Part shown: piece after piece, positions 56,965 to 64,000 of the stretch
How positions within the stretch are numbered: the stretch's first letter is position 1
Layout of the letters: every line of letters begins with the position of its first letter
Source: Citromicrobium sp. UBA3494
GTDB lineage: Bacteria; Pseudomonadota; Alphaproteobacteria; Sphingomonadales; Sphingomonadaceae
Direction of reading: 5' to 3'
DNA: 64,000 nucleotides
Assembly (NCBI GenBank): GCA_002377695.1
Contig: DFQH01000001.1
Span: forward strand, 508,093 to 572,092
The notes under the pieces: model-generated
Told to the model about the DNA's origin: nothing
Database searches by the model: none
What the model saw: the letters and a program-made list of their open reading frames with translations, nothing else
Position numbers and translations under genes: made by a program

Positions 56965-57803
56965 GCCTCGCTGTCCCGTATCTCGGCCAGCCGCTCGGCG
57001 GCGCGGATCAGGCTGGGCCCACCGCAGAAGTAGAGCCGGGGGGAGAATTCGGCGCGGCGCATGGCCAGCTTGCGCAGCGCGGGATGGTGCAGCGTGCGCG
57101 ATTCCTCGTCGCCGCTCGGCCCGGCATGCAGCAGCAGCTGCGGCGGATCGACCAGCACGGCCTCCAGCGGCAGGCGATCGCCCTGCCCCAGCCCGCGCGT
57201 CGCGCTGGCGGGACGCAGGCCGAGGCGACGCATCAGATCGACCACCAGGGCGCCTTCGCCCGGCACGATCCCGCCAGGCTGCCACAGGATTGTGGTTGGC
57301 AAGGCACTGCCTTCACCCGGCGCAGCCCGGGCAATGGCCGCTTCGATCCGCCGCGCCAGTGCATCGCCCGCTTGCGCCTCGCCGACCTCGACGGCCAGCT
57401 TGCGCACCTGGCCGAGGCTGCCCGCCACGGTGTTTTCCATGCCGAGGGTGACGACGGGAATATCGAGCTTGTCCAGCGCGCTGCGGCTGGCAGGCGGCAG
57501 GAAGGTGGAGGCGACCACCATGTCCGCATCCATCTCCAGGATTTCCTCCACCGATCCGCCCGTCGAAGGCCAGCGGCGTGCCCGATCGACCGGCATGGAC
57601 CCAGCCGAGGGATCGTGACTGTAATGCGATACCGCGACGAGCTTGCCCGGCGCGATTTCCGCGAGGATCGCGTCGCTGCACGGGTTCAGGCTGACGATGC
57701 GCAGCTTGTCCGTGGGCCCGGCGGGGGGCGGCGGCGGTGCCGCACATCCCCCCAAGCCGAACGCGAGTGCCGCAAGCCAGATGGCTGCGTGGCGCATGGT
57801 CAC
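56961..57803 (-). CDS. btuF: cobalamin-binding periplasmic lipoprotein
   Basis: 280 residues with GTG start at 57803 overlapping the receptor stop (GTGA); ATG 57797 is an alternative. Lipobox LAFGLGGCAAPP gives a lipoprotein. BtuF/FecB-type periplasmic binding fold: RIVSLNPCSDAILAEIAPGK, ARRWPSTGGSVEEILEMDAD, VVASTFLPPASRSALDKL. Delivers the substrate captured by the TonB receptor to BtuC. Confidence 0.85.
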   Translation of the reverse strand: MTMRHAAIWLAALAFGLGGCAAPPPPPAGPTDKLRIVSLNPCSDAILAEIAPGKLVAVSHYSHDPSAGSMPVDRARRWPSTGGSVEEILEMDADMVVASTFLPPASRSALDKLDIPVVTLGMENTVAGSLGQVRKLAVEVGEAQAGDALARRIEAAIARAAPGEGSALPTTILWQPGGIVPGEGALVVDLMRRLGLRPASATRGLGQGDRLPLEAVLVDPPQLLLHAGPSGDEESRTLHHPALRKLAMRRAEFSPRLYFCGGPSLIRAAERLAEIRDSEA

Positions 57804-59731
57804 AGCCCCACGCGGATCCCGGCGAAGAACCCGCGCGGCGCCTGCGCATAGCCGGCGGCCGTCTGGTACTGCTCGTCGAAGACGTTCTCCACCCGGCCGA
57901 ACACCTCTACCGGGCGCTCGCCCGCGATCAGGCCCAGCGGCACGGAGACGCGCAGGTCTGCCACGGTATAGCCGTCCAGCCGCTTATTATTGCCCGCATC
58001 GTCGAAGGCATCGCCCACGATCCTGAGGTCGCCGCCGATCACCGGCGCTCCGATGGTTTCGGGCGCGGGCGCCCAGTCGACCGACAAGGTGCCCGCATGC
58101 TGCGGACGCCGGGCCAGCTGGTTGCCGAAATTCGCGGTCCCCGCGCTGCGATCCTGCGCATCGACATAGGCATAGGCAGCGCGCAGGCGCAGGCCGTCGA
58201 AAGGCGACGCGCCCGCCTCTACCTCAACGCCGCGCGCACGCGCCTGCGCGACGTTGTCGTAGGTACCGAAGGGACGGTTGTTGCAGATGCCGGTCTGTAC
58301 CGGACACCCGATGAAATTGATCAGGTTCTCGCTGTCGCGCTGGAACAGCGTGACGGAGGCGTAAACCGGCTCTGCCCGGGTGCCGTAGGCAAGCCCCAGA
58401 TCGTAGCTGATGCTCTCTTCGGGCTGGAGCGCGGGGTTACCGTAATCGGAAAACAGCTGATAGAGCGAGGGAGCCTTGAAGCCCTCACCCACGCTCGCAC
58501 GAAAGCGCAGGCCATCCACGATCTCGTAGGTGAGGTCGCCGCCGAAGCTGGTGGCACCGCCGAAATCCTCATGCTCGTCCTGCCGCACGCCGACATGGCC
58601 CGACAGTCCGCCGAACTCGATCCCCGCCTGCACATAGGCACCGAAGATGCCGGTCTCCTCGTCGCGGGCCCCGTTCTCGTAGGTGGACCACAGGTTTTCC
58701 GCCCCGAAATTGAGGATCAGCGGGCCGATGGGTCGCCATTCGCCGCGCAGTTCGACGCGCTCGGACTCGCCATCGCTTGAAAAGCTCGGCGTTGCACCCG
58801 AGCGTGGAAGGTTGTCGCGCTCTGTATCGGAGAAGCTGTAGGCACCGCGCAGGTACAGCGGGCCGCCATCGTAGATCGCCCCGACGATCCCGGACGTCTG
58901 GCGGGTTTCCTGCACTTCGTAGGTATCGGCCAGCGCGAATGCGGGGGCGGGAAAGCCATCGATTTCGAGTTCGCCTTCCGCGTAGCGACCGCTGGCGAAA
59001 ACTTCGAACGTGCGGCTGAGATAGGCGCGGCCGCGCAGGTTGTAGGCCTGCTGGCGGAACCCGTCGGGCTCGGTCCCGACGGCGGCTGCGGAGAAGCCAT
59101 CCGTGGTCAGGTAGCTGGCCGATCCGCCGATAAAGCCGATATCGCCCGCGATCCCGCCTTCGATGCTGGTCGATACGGTGTCGCGCGATCCCGCTTCCAC
59201 CGATCCGGCAAGCCCGGTCCGCTCGAACGTGGAGGCGACCAGCACGCCGCCCAGCGCGTCCGCACCCCAGATCACGCTGTTCGATCCGCGCAGCAATTCG
59301 ATCTTGGAAAGGTTGGCGCTGGTCAGCGTGCCAAAGTCGAAGCTGGTGGCAGGCGCAGCCGTATCCGCCACCCGCACGCCATCGATCAGGACCAGCAGCT
59401 GGTCGTTACTCGCACCGCGCACGGACACGCCGGTGGTCGAGCCCAGCCCGCCGTTGCGATTGATGGTGACGCCCGGCACGCGCTGCAGCACGCGGGAGAT
59501 ATCGGGACCCTGGATGTCGGCGATTTCCTCTGCCACCAGAACGGTGACGGGCTGGCCGGTATCCTCGATCTCGCTGGGATTGCCGGTGACGGTGATCGTG
59601 ACCGCCTCCTCGTCCAGCGTGTAGGCGTCCGACGCCAGAACGAGGTCTTCGCTTTCACCTTCCGCATCCTGTGCGAAGGCAGGGGAACACAGGCCCAGGA
59701 TCGAGCCGCCGAGGAACAGGAATGTACGCAT
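57800..59731 (-). CDS. btuB: TonB-dependent cobalamin receptor
   Basis: 643 residues from ATG 59731. Signal peptide MRTFLFLGGSILGLCSPAFA; a plug with VTVLVAEEIADIQGPDISRV and VLIDGVRVADTAAPATSFDF; barrel strands ending RGFFAGIRVGL with the aromatic end region. BtuB-like because the leader upstream is a cobalamin riboswitch and BtuFCD follow. No TonB/ExbBD genes in the window. Confidence 0.9.
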   Translation of the reverse strand: MRTFLFLGGSILGLCSPAFAQDAEGESEDLVLASDAYTLDEEAVTITVTGNPSEIEDTGQPVTVLVAEEIADIQGPDISRVLQRVPGVTINRNGGLGSTTGVSVRGASNDQLLVLIDGVRVADTAAPATSFDFGTLTSANLSKIELLRGSNSVIWGADALGGVLVASTFERTGLAGSVEAGSRDTVSTSIEGGIAGDIGFIGGSASYLTTDGFSAAAVGTEPDGFRQQAYNLRGRAYLSRTFEVFASGRYAEGELEIDGFPAPAFALADTYEVQETRQTSGIVGAIYDGGPLYLRGAYSFSDTERDNLPRSGATPSFSSDGESERVELRGEWRPIGPLILNFGAENLWSTYENGARDEETGIFGAYVQAGIEFGGLSGHVGVRQDEHEDFGGATSFGGDLTYEIVDGLRFRASVGEGFKAPSLYQLFSDYGNPALQPEESISYDLGLAYGTRAEPVYASVTLFQRDSENLINFIGCPVQTGICNNRPFGTYDNVAQARARGVEVEAGASPFDGLRLRAAYAYVDAQDRSAGTANFGNQLARRPQHAGTLSVDWAPAPETIGAPVIGGDLRIVGDAFDDAGNNKRLDGYTVADLRVSVPLGLIAGERPVEVFGRVENVFDEQYQTAAGYAQAPRGFFAGIRVGL

Positions 59732-59844
59732 AGAATCTCCATCACAAGCATAACTGTCGCTCATGACGGAAAGCACGGGGTTCGCCCCCGCACCTTTCCT
59801 CCGCTGCCCTCGGTACACCCCGCCCGCTGGCCGAACGACGCATC

Positions 59845-60062
59845 GCGGGCAGGTCTCCTGGCTTGCCGGATCGTGGCGGTTCCGTTCACCTTCCCGCCCT
59901 GCGGCAAGCCGCAGGACAGTGGCATATCGAACGGACCGCTCCCCGGTTACAGTTGCGGGGGCAGCTGGAGTTTTTCACTCCATTCCCTCTTAGGCGGATG
60001 CGCCGGACCGGCGCACCCACACCTGCGATACTGCCGGCGCCCCTAGAGCCTTCGTCGCAGGC
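59845..60062 (-). promoter_or_regulatory. cobalamin riboswitch
   Basis: On the minus strand the B12 box AGCCAGGAGACCTGCC is at 59848-59863 (plus-strand reverse complement). Upstream of it are the other conserved elements: GCGCATCCGCC with AAGAGGGAA, and GCAACTGTAACCGGGG further along. The element ends about 115 bases before the btuB ATG, inside the leader of the operon. Binding of adenosylcobalamin should reduce expression. Confidence 0.93.
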
Positions 60063-60101
60063 AGGCAACACCCTGCCTGCACGCGATGCCGCGCGTTAAC
60101 C

Positions 60102-61325
60102 ATGCCGCTTCATCCTTCCGTGCCGCCTGTCCCGTTAGAATACGGTGCGGCCGGCCATGCAGACGTTACTGAGATTTTCCGGCTAGGCTGCCCGCACGCC
60201 CCGATCCACCCATCAGTCAGGCCCATCTTGCACCACCCCCGCCGCCCGGTTCCCTCGACGAAACGCCCCGCCCGCCCGCGCAATACGCTGCGCGGCGGCG
60301 CGGTGCTGCTGGCGGCGATCACGCTGCCCTCGATGGCGGCGCAGGCGGAATGGCGGCTGCCCGAAATGGCCGCGCAGGCGAGCGAGATCGTGGCGGACAG
60401 TCTGGTCGAACCGCTCCCCTTCGAAAAGGCGGGGGCGACCTTCCCCGGCTCCGCGCTCTATTTCCTCGCCGATCCGCCCGCCGCCGCCAGCACCGCGAAC
60501 GTCGGAGTGACAAACAGCGAAGGCGTGAACCCGATCGCCGCCTGGAACGGCGATCCCGACGCGGCCATCGCAATCGAGACCGCGGGGCCCGCCGCGCGCG
60601 CCTTCGTCAGCCGTGGCACGGGGATCGACAAGGCGCGCGCGCTCGATTGTCTGGCCAAGGCGGTCTATTACGAGGCCGCGAGCGAAAGCGAGGGCGGCCA
60701 GCGCGCGGTGGCGCAGGTGGTGCTGAATCGCGTGGCGCACCCTGCCTACCCCAAGACGGTGTGCGGCGTCGTCTATCAGGGATCGCAGCGGCGCACGGGC
60801 TGTCAGTTCAGCTTCACCTGCGACGGATCGATGGCACGCAAGCCTTCCGCACGATACTGGGCGCAGTCATTATCGGTCGCGCGGCGCGCGCTTTCCGGGC
60901 AGGTCTACGCCCCGGTCGGGCTGGCGACGCATTACCACACCACCTGGGTCAACCCGTACTGGGCGCCCAGCCTTGCGCATATCGGCACCATCGGCGCGCA
61001 CCGCTTCTACCGCTGGCCCGGTGCGGCAAGCCGCCCGGATGCCTTCACCGATTTCTATTCCGGCGGGGAGCCGTCCCCCGCACCCGCCCGCGCGGCAAGC
61101 ACGGTAGAGGCCGCTCCCGACCCGGTCGCCATTGCGCAGCGCTATGAAAGTGCCGCTGCCTCGGAGGCACGATCCGGCCCGGCGGATAGCGTGGTCTCGC
61201 AGGCGGGGCCGGCCACTCGCCGCAGTCAGAGCGACAGGCAGACCACGCCTGCCCCGGAACAGGGGCCAGGGAGCGTGCGACCCGAGTATGCCAACAGCGG
61301 GCAGTGGATCGCGCGTCCGCAGTGA
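60102..61325 (+). CDS. SleB-type cell-wall hydrolase
   Basis: 407 residues from ATG 60102; a shorter form from TTG 60228 gives a cleaner start. Basic N-terminus then one membrane or signal segment (RGGAVLLAAITLPSMAAQA). The catalytic domain is in the middle: DCLAKAVYYEAASESEGGQR with the catalytic Glu, QVVLNRVAHPAYPKTVCGVV, GCQFSFTCDG, GLATHYHTTWVNPYWA. The last 100 residues are low-complexity. SleB/CwlJ family enzymes cut peptidoglycan; in sphingomonads it is a housekeeping hydrolase. Confidence 0.85.
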   Translation: MPLHPSVPPVPLEYGAAGHADVTEIFRLGCPHAPIHPSVRPILHHPRRPVPSTKRPARPRNTLRGGAVLLAAITLPSMAAQAEWRLPEMAAQASEIVADSLVEPLPFEKAGATFPGSALYFLADPPAAASTANVGVTNSEGVNPIAAWNGDPDAAIAIETAGPAARAFVSRGTGIDKARALDCLAKAVYYEAASESEGGQRAVAQVVLNRVAHPAYPKTVCGVVYQGSQRRTGCQFSFTCDGSMARKPSARYWAQSLSVARRALSGQVYAPVGLATHYHTTWVNPYWAPSLAHIGTIGAHRFYRWPGAASRPDAFTDFYSGGEPSPAPARAASTVEAAPDPVAIAQRYESAAASEARSGPADSVVSQAGPATRRSQSDRQTTPAPEQGPGSVRPEYANSGQWIARPQ

Positions 61326-61462
61326 GGCACCACGCCCAAGGTGCAACGCGCATCCCGGCGACGTGGTTAAATCGTCGAAACCCTGCTTGTCCGCCAATGT
61401 TTTACCGCCGACGGGCTAGGTCTGCCAGCATCGAGTTTCACTGATCAAGGATCATCGCAAGC

Positions 61463-61777
61463 ATGAGTCGCGGCCTCGCCCCCAAGCGCCCCTCATACCG
61501 GCTCTCCCACTCGCGGTCCGCGCCGATACGCATTCCCGAAGCATCGAACGACAACATCGCCGCAGGGCGCCCCGCCCTTGGCGAACCGGAGTTGCGCGCC
61601 GCGCTGGATCACTTCGCCCGGCACCATCTCAATGCGGCCCACGATGCTCATGCACGGGCCAGGGCCGCACTGGCTTCGGGGAACGAGGCGGACTTCCTAT
61701 TCTGGGCGCAGATCTGCGGTGCGCTCGACCGGCGACTGGCCAGAACGCTCTCCAATCCGCGCGAAGTCCCGGGCTGA
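61463..61777 (+). CDS. small hypothetical protein
   Basis: 104 residues. N-terminus basic and disordered (MSRGLAPKRPSYRLSHSRSA), then a helical block LGEPELRAALDHFARHHLNA with HDAHARARAALASGNEADFL. No family recognised. It sits between the hydrolase and the GGDEF-EAL gene, on the same strand. Confidence 0.6.
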   Translation: MSRGLAPKRPSYRLSHSRSAPIRIPEASNDNIAAGRPALGEPELRAALDHFARHHLNAAHDAHARARAALASGNEADFLFWAQICGALDRRLARTLSNPREVPG

Positions 61778-61846
61778 CGCACGCGCCAACCGGACACCCT
61801 TCGACTTCGCCGCGTTTTCCGCGCGCCAGCGTGGTAACGCGCGCGT

Positions 61847-61873
61847 TAAGCAATTTGTGACGCTTGTTGCTTA
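61847..61873. promoter_or_regulatory. inverted repeat at the start of the GGDEF-EAL gene
   Basis: Arms TAAGCAA (61847-61853) and TTGCTTA (61867-61873), 7 bp perfect, 13-base spacer, ending 14 bases before the preferred ATG. Could be an operator or an mRNA hairpin affecting initiation. Confidence 0.45.
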
Positions 61874-61887
61874 GTCCGGTTGGCAAG

Positions 61888-63840
61888 ATGATCCTCGCCA
61901 AACTTCAGACCACGCTAAGGAACTGGCATCGTCTCCTGTCGGGAGACGAGATCAGCGAGCGCGTGCGGCGCACGCTGGTGGGCACGCTCTATACCCAGCC
62001 CATCAGCCTGGCGGTCGGCGCGCTCAACGGCATGGTCGCGGCCGTCGTTACCGCCTTCTACGTGCCGGAGTCGGTGATCCTGGTTTGCGTGATTGCCTTC
62101 TCGCTGGTCGCCGTGGCACGGGTCGTCGCAGCCAAAATGATGGCGCGAAGCAGGAGTGCGACCACGCGCTTTCTGGAGATCGTCTTCGAAATCGGCGCAT
62201 TCGTCTATGGCGGTCTGTTCGGCCTGCTGGGCGCGTTGGTGATCATCTACCCCTCGCCGCAGACGGTCGAGGTGATGATGGTGGCCAATGCGCTGTGCTA
62301 CGCTACCGCGATCTGCGCCCGCAATGCCGGGCGTCCCGCCATCGCGCTGGGGCAGATGTCGCTTTCCTACCTGCCCATTCTGGTCGCCTGCTTCATCGAC
62401 GGGTCGATCCCGATGCTCGCGCTGGGAACGACCATCCTGCTCGTGATCCCGGCCATGGCGAGCATCACGCTCAACGTGCAGCGGACGCTGCGCAACTCGA
62501 TCGCATCCGCCGAGACGAGCGAGCGGCTGGCCCGCAAGATGGAAATCCTGGCGCATACCGATGTGGTCACCGGGCTGCACAATCGCGCCGGGCTGAACGA
62601 TACGCTGGTGACGCAGTTGATGGCCGCCGATGCGGACCAGGTCCTGGCGCTGTTCTGGTTAGACCTGGACCGGTTCAAGGAGGTCAACGACCTGCTCGGC
62701 CACCAGATCGGCGACCGGGTGCTGTCCGAAGTCGCCCGCCGCCTGCGCGACAGCCTGCCAGAGGATGCCGGGATCGCCCGCTTCGGCGGCGACGAATTCG
62801 TCTTCTTCTGCAAGGTTCGCGATCGGGAGGATTGCCAGGCGCTCGCGGGACGGATCCTCGAACAGGTCGCACGGCCCATGCGCTTCGATGGCGAGCGCAT
62901 GGAAACCAGCTGTTCGATGGGTATCGCGCTGATGCCGGACGACGGAATCGACGCGGACAGGCTGATGCAGGGGGCCGATCTGGCGCTGTTCAATGCCAAG
63001 CTCAATGCGCGCGGCGGCTATTGCTTCTTCGACGCCGCGATGACGCGCGAGCTGGCCAATCGTCGCGAGATCGAGGCCGAACTGCGTCTGGCGATCAAGC
63101 GGGACGAATTGTCGCTGTTCTTTCAGCCGATCATCGATCTCAAGACCGGTCGCATCCGCTGCTTCGAGGCGCTCCTGCGCTGGTTCCATCCGACGAAGGG
63201 CGAACTGCGCCCGGGCGAGTTCATCCCGGTGGCGGAAGAAACAGGTGTGATCGTCACGCTGGGCAACTGGATTACGCGCCAGGCCGCCCTTGCCTGCGCC
63301 CAGTGGCCCGAGGATGTGAGCGTTGCGGTCAACCTCTCACCGCTGCAGATCAGGGCGCCCGGATCGGTACTCGCCATCGAACAGGCGCTGCGCGACGCCA
63401 AGCTCGATCCCTCGCGGCTCGAACTGGAAGTCACCGAGAGCCTGTTCATCGAGGACAGCGACCAGACCGCTGCCTTCATCGAGAAACTGGCCGCAAAGGG
63501 CGTGCGCTTCGCCCTGGACGATTTCGGCACCGGCTATTCCTCACTGGCCTATATCCACAAGTTCCCCTTCTCCAAGATCAAGGTGGATCGCAGCTTCGTC
63601 TCGGGTTCGGGTGCCGGCCCGCGCGCACATGCGATCATCCGCGCCGTGGCCGCCATGGGCCACCAGCTGGACATGGAGATCGTGGCCGAGGGGCTCGAAG
63701 AGCAGGAACAGGTCGATACGGTGCGCGAGGCGGGATGTACGCAAGGCCAGGGCTATTTCTTCAGCCGCGCCGTGCCGGATTACCTTGCCGCGATGTTGCT
63801 GGCTCAGGATAGAAGCGCCGACGCGACGCGCGCTGCCTAG
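61888..63840 (+). CDS. membrane GGDEF-EAL protein (c-di-GMP turnover)
   Basis: 650 residues from ATG 61888. N-terminal membrane region with about five or six helices (ISLAVGALNGMVAAVVTAFY; ESVILVCVIAFSLVAVARVV; LFGLLGALVIIYP; MLALGTTILLVIPAMASITL). GGDEF domain: HTDVVTGLHNRAGLN, DLDRFKEVNDLLGHQIGD, then RFGGDEFVFFC (intact). EAL domain: FQPIIDLKTGRIRCFEALLR (EAL intact), VNLSPLQI, ELEVTESLFIED, ALDDFGTGYSSLAYI, IVAEGLEEQEQV. Both active sites look complete, so it may both make and break c-di-GMP, or one may regulate the other. Confidence 0.92.
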   Translation: MILAKLQTTLRNWHRLLSGDEISERVRRTLVGTLYTQPISLAVGALNGMVAAVVTAFYVPESVILVCVIAFSLVAVARVVAAKMMARSRSATTRFLEIVFEIGAFVYGGLFGLLGALVIIYPSPQTVEVMMVANALCYATAICARNAGRPAIALGQMSLSYLPILVACFIDGSIPMLALGTTILLVIPAMASITLNVQRTLRNSIASAETSERLARKMEILAHTDVVTGLHNRAGLNDTLVTQLMAADADQVLALFWLDLDRFKEVNDLLGHQIGDRVLSEVARRLRDSLPEDAGIARFGGDEFVFFCKVRDREDCQALAGRILEQVARPMRFDGERMETSCSMGIALMPDDGIDADRLMQGADLALFNAKLNARGGYCFFDAAMTRELANRREIEAELRLAIKRDELSLFFQPIIDLKTGRIRCFEALLRWFHPTKGELRPGEFIPVAEETGVIVTLGNWITRQAALACAQWPEDVSVAVNLSPLQIRAPGSVLAIEQALRDAKLDPSRLELEVTESLFIEDSDQTAAFIEKLAAKGVRFALDDFGTGYSSLAYIHKFPFSKIKVDRSFVSGSGAGPRAHAIIRAVAAMGHQLDMEIVAEGLEEQEQVDTVREAGCTQGQGYFFSRAVPDYLAAMLLAQDRSADATRAA

Positions 63841-63871
63841 CCGCGTAAACGCTGCTGCAAATCAATATCAT

Positions 63872-63902
63872 AACCGGCGGAAAAACTCGCTTTTTGCCGG
63901 TT
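63872..63902 (+). terminator. terminator after the GGDEF-EAL gene
   Basis: AACCGGC (63872-63878) / GCCGGTT (63896-63902), with an inner AAAAA/TTTTT pairing around CTCGC. About 30 bases after the stop. The remaining bases to 64000 show no gene. Confidence 0.6.
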
Positions 63903-64000
63903 GCAATCCCCTTTTACCAAGCCTAGTCCCTCTCGCCAGAACGCGGCCCTTCGCGCGTGATCCCTCGGGGACGCCGGCGGAGCGCGATGGATCGCGAAAC

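Overview
The window is high-GC chromosomal DNA from an alphaproteobacterium, most likely of the Sphingomonadales (Erythrobacteraceae-like). This is inferred from gene content, not from a database search. The signs are the cell-cycle regulators CpdR and CckA, two SOS operators of the alphaproteobacterial form GTTC-N7-GTTC (at recA and uvrA), a SapC-family protein, a SleB-type cell-wall hydrolase and a terminase-like HTH protein of a kind I associate with sphingomonads. No rRNA, complete insertion sequence, prophage or CRISPR array was seen.

Layout. 1-6.8 kb: a GAF-PAS-GGDEF signalling gene interrupted by an in-frame TAA, an RhlE-type RNA helicase, an FAD-linked oxidase, sapC, a strong candidate small RNA with its own promoter and terminator, and N-formylglutamate amidohydrolase. 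6.8-13.3 kb: cpdR, tRNA-Val(GAC), icd, a GNAT-nitrilase fusion, a CPA2 antiporter, a cysteine-cluster protein and a small basic protein. 13.3-21 kb, minus strand: alaS, recA (LexA box overlapping its promoter), cckA, a DUF2062 protein and smpB. 21-32 kb: S9 peptidase, dapA, a lytic transglycosylase, greB, an EAL protein, a small beta-barrel outer-membrane protein, an OB-fold-like membrane protein, a PRC-barrel protein, rlmN and a MOSC protein. 32-40.5 kb: an amino-acid permease, a translationally coupled SDR / cytochrome b / molybdopterin oxidoreductase operon, cfa, a DksA-like zinc-finger protein, argG and an RlpA protein.

40.5-48.6 kb is the accessory part. It holds a terminase-small-subunit-like protein with an internal hexanucleotide repeat, two REP-like palindromes and a strikingly AT-rich 497-residue protein with an RNLVAH motif typical of HEPN ribonuclease domains. 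On the far side of uvrA lie two uncharacterised genes that share a nearly identical leader (through the start codon) and a similar tail, as if two different coding sequences sat in the same cassette frame.

48.6-64 kb: an NAD(P)-binding protein, thpR, a phage-type lysozyme, a lipoprotein, a large M3 peptidase, two small secreted proteins, a cobalamin-uptake operon (TonB receptor, binding lipoprotein, permease, ATPase) under a well-formed cobalamin riboswitch, a SleB hydrolase and a membrane GGDEF-EAL protein.

Links between genes: recA and uvrA form an SOS pair. CckA and CpdR belong to the same CtrA phosphorelay. Three c-di-GMP-type proteins (one broken) occur. The four cobalamin genes form one overlapping operon.
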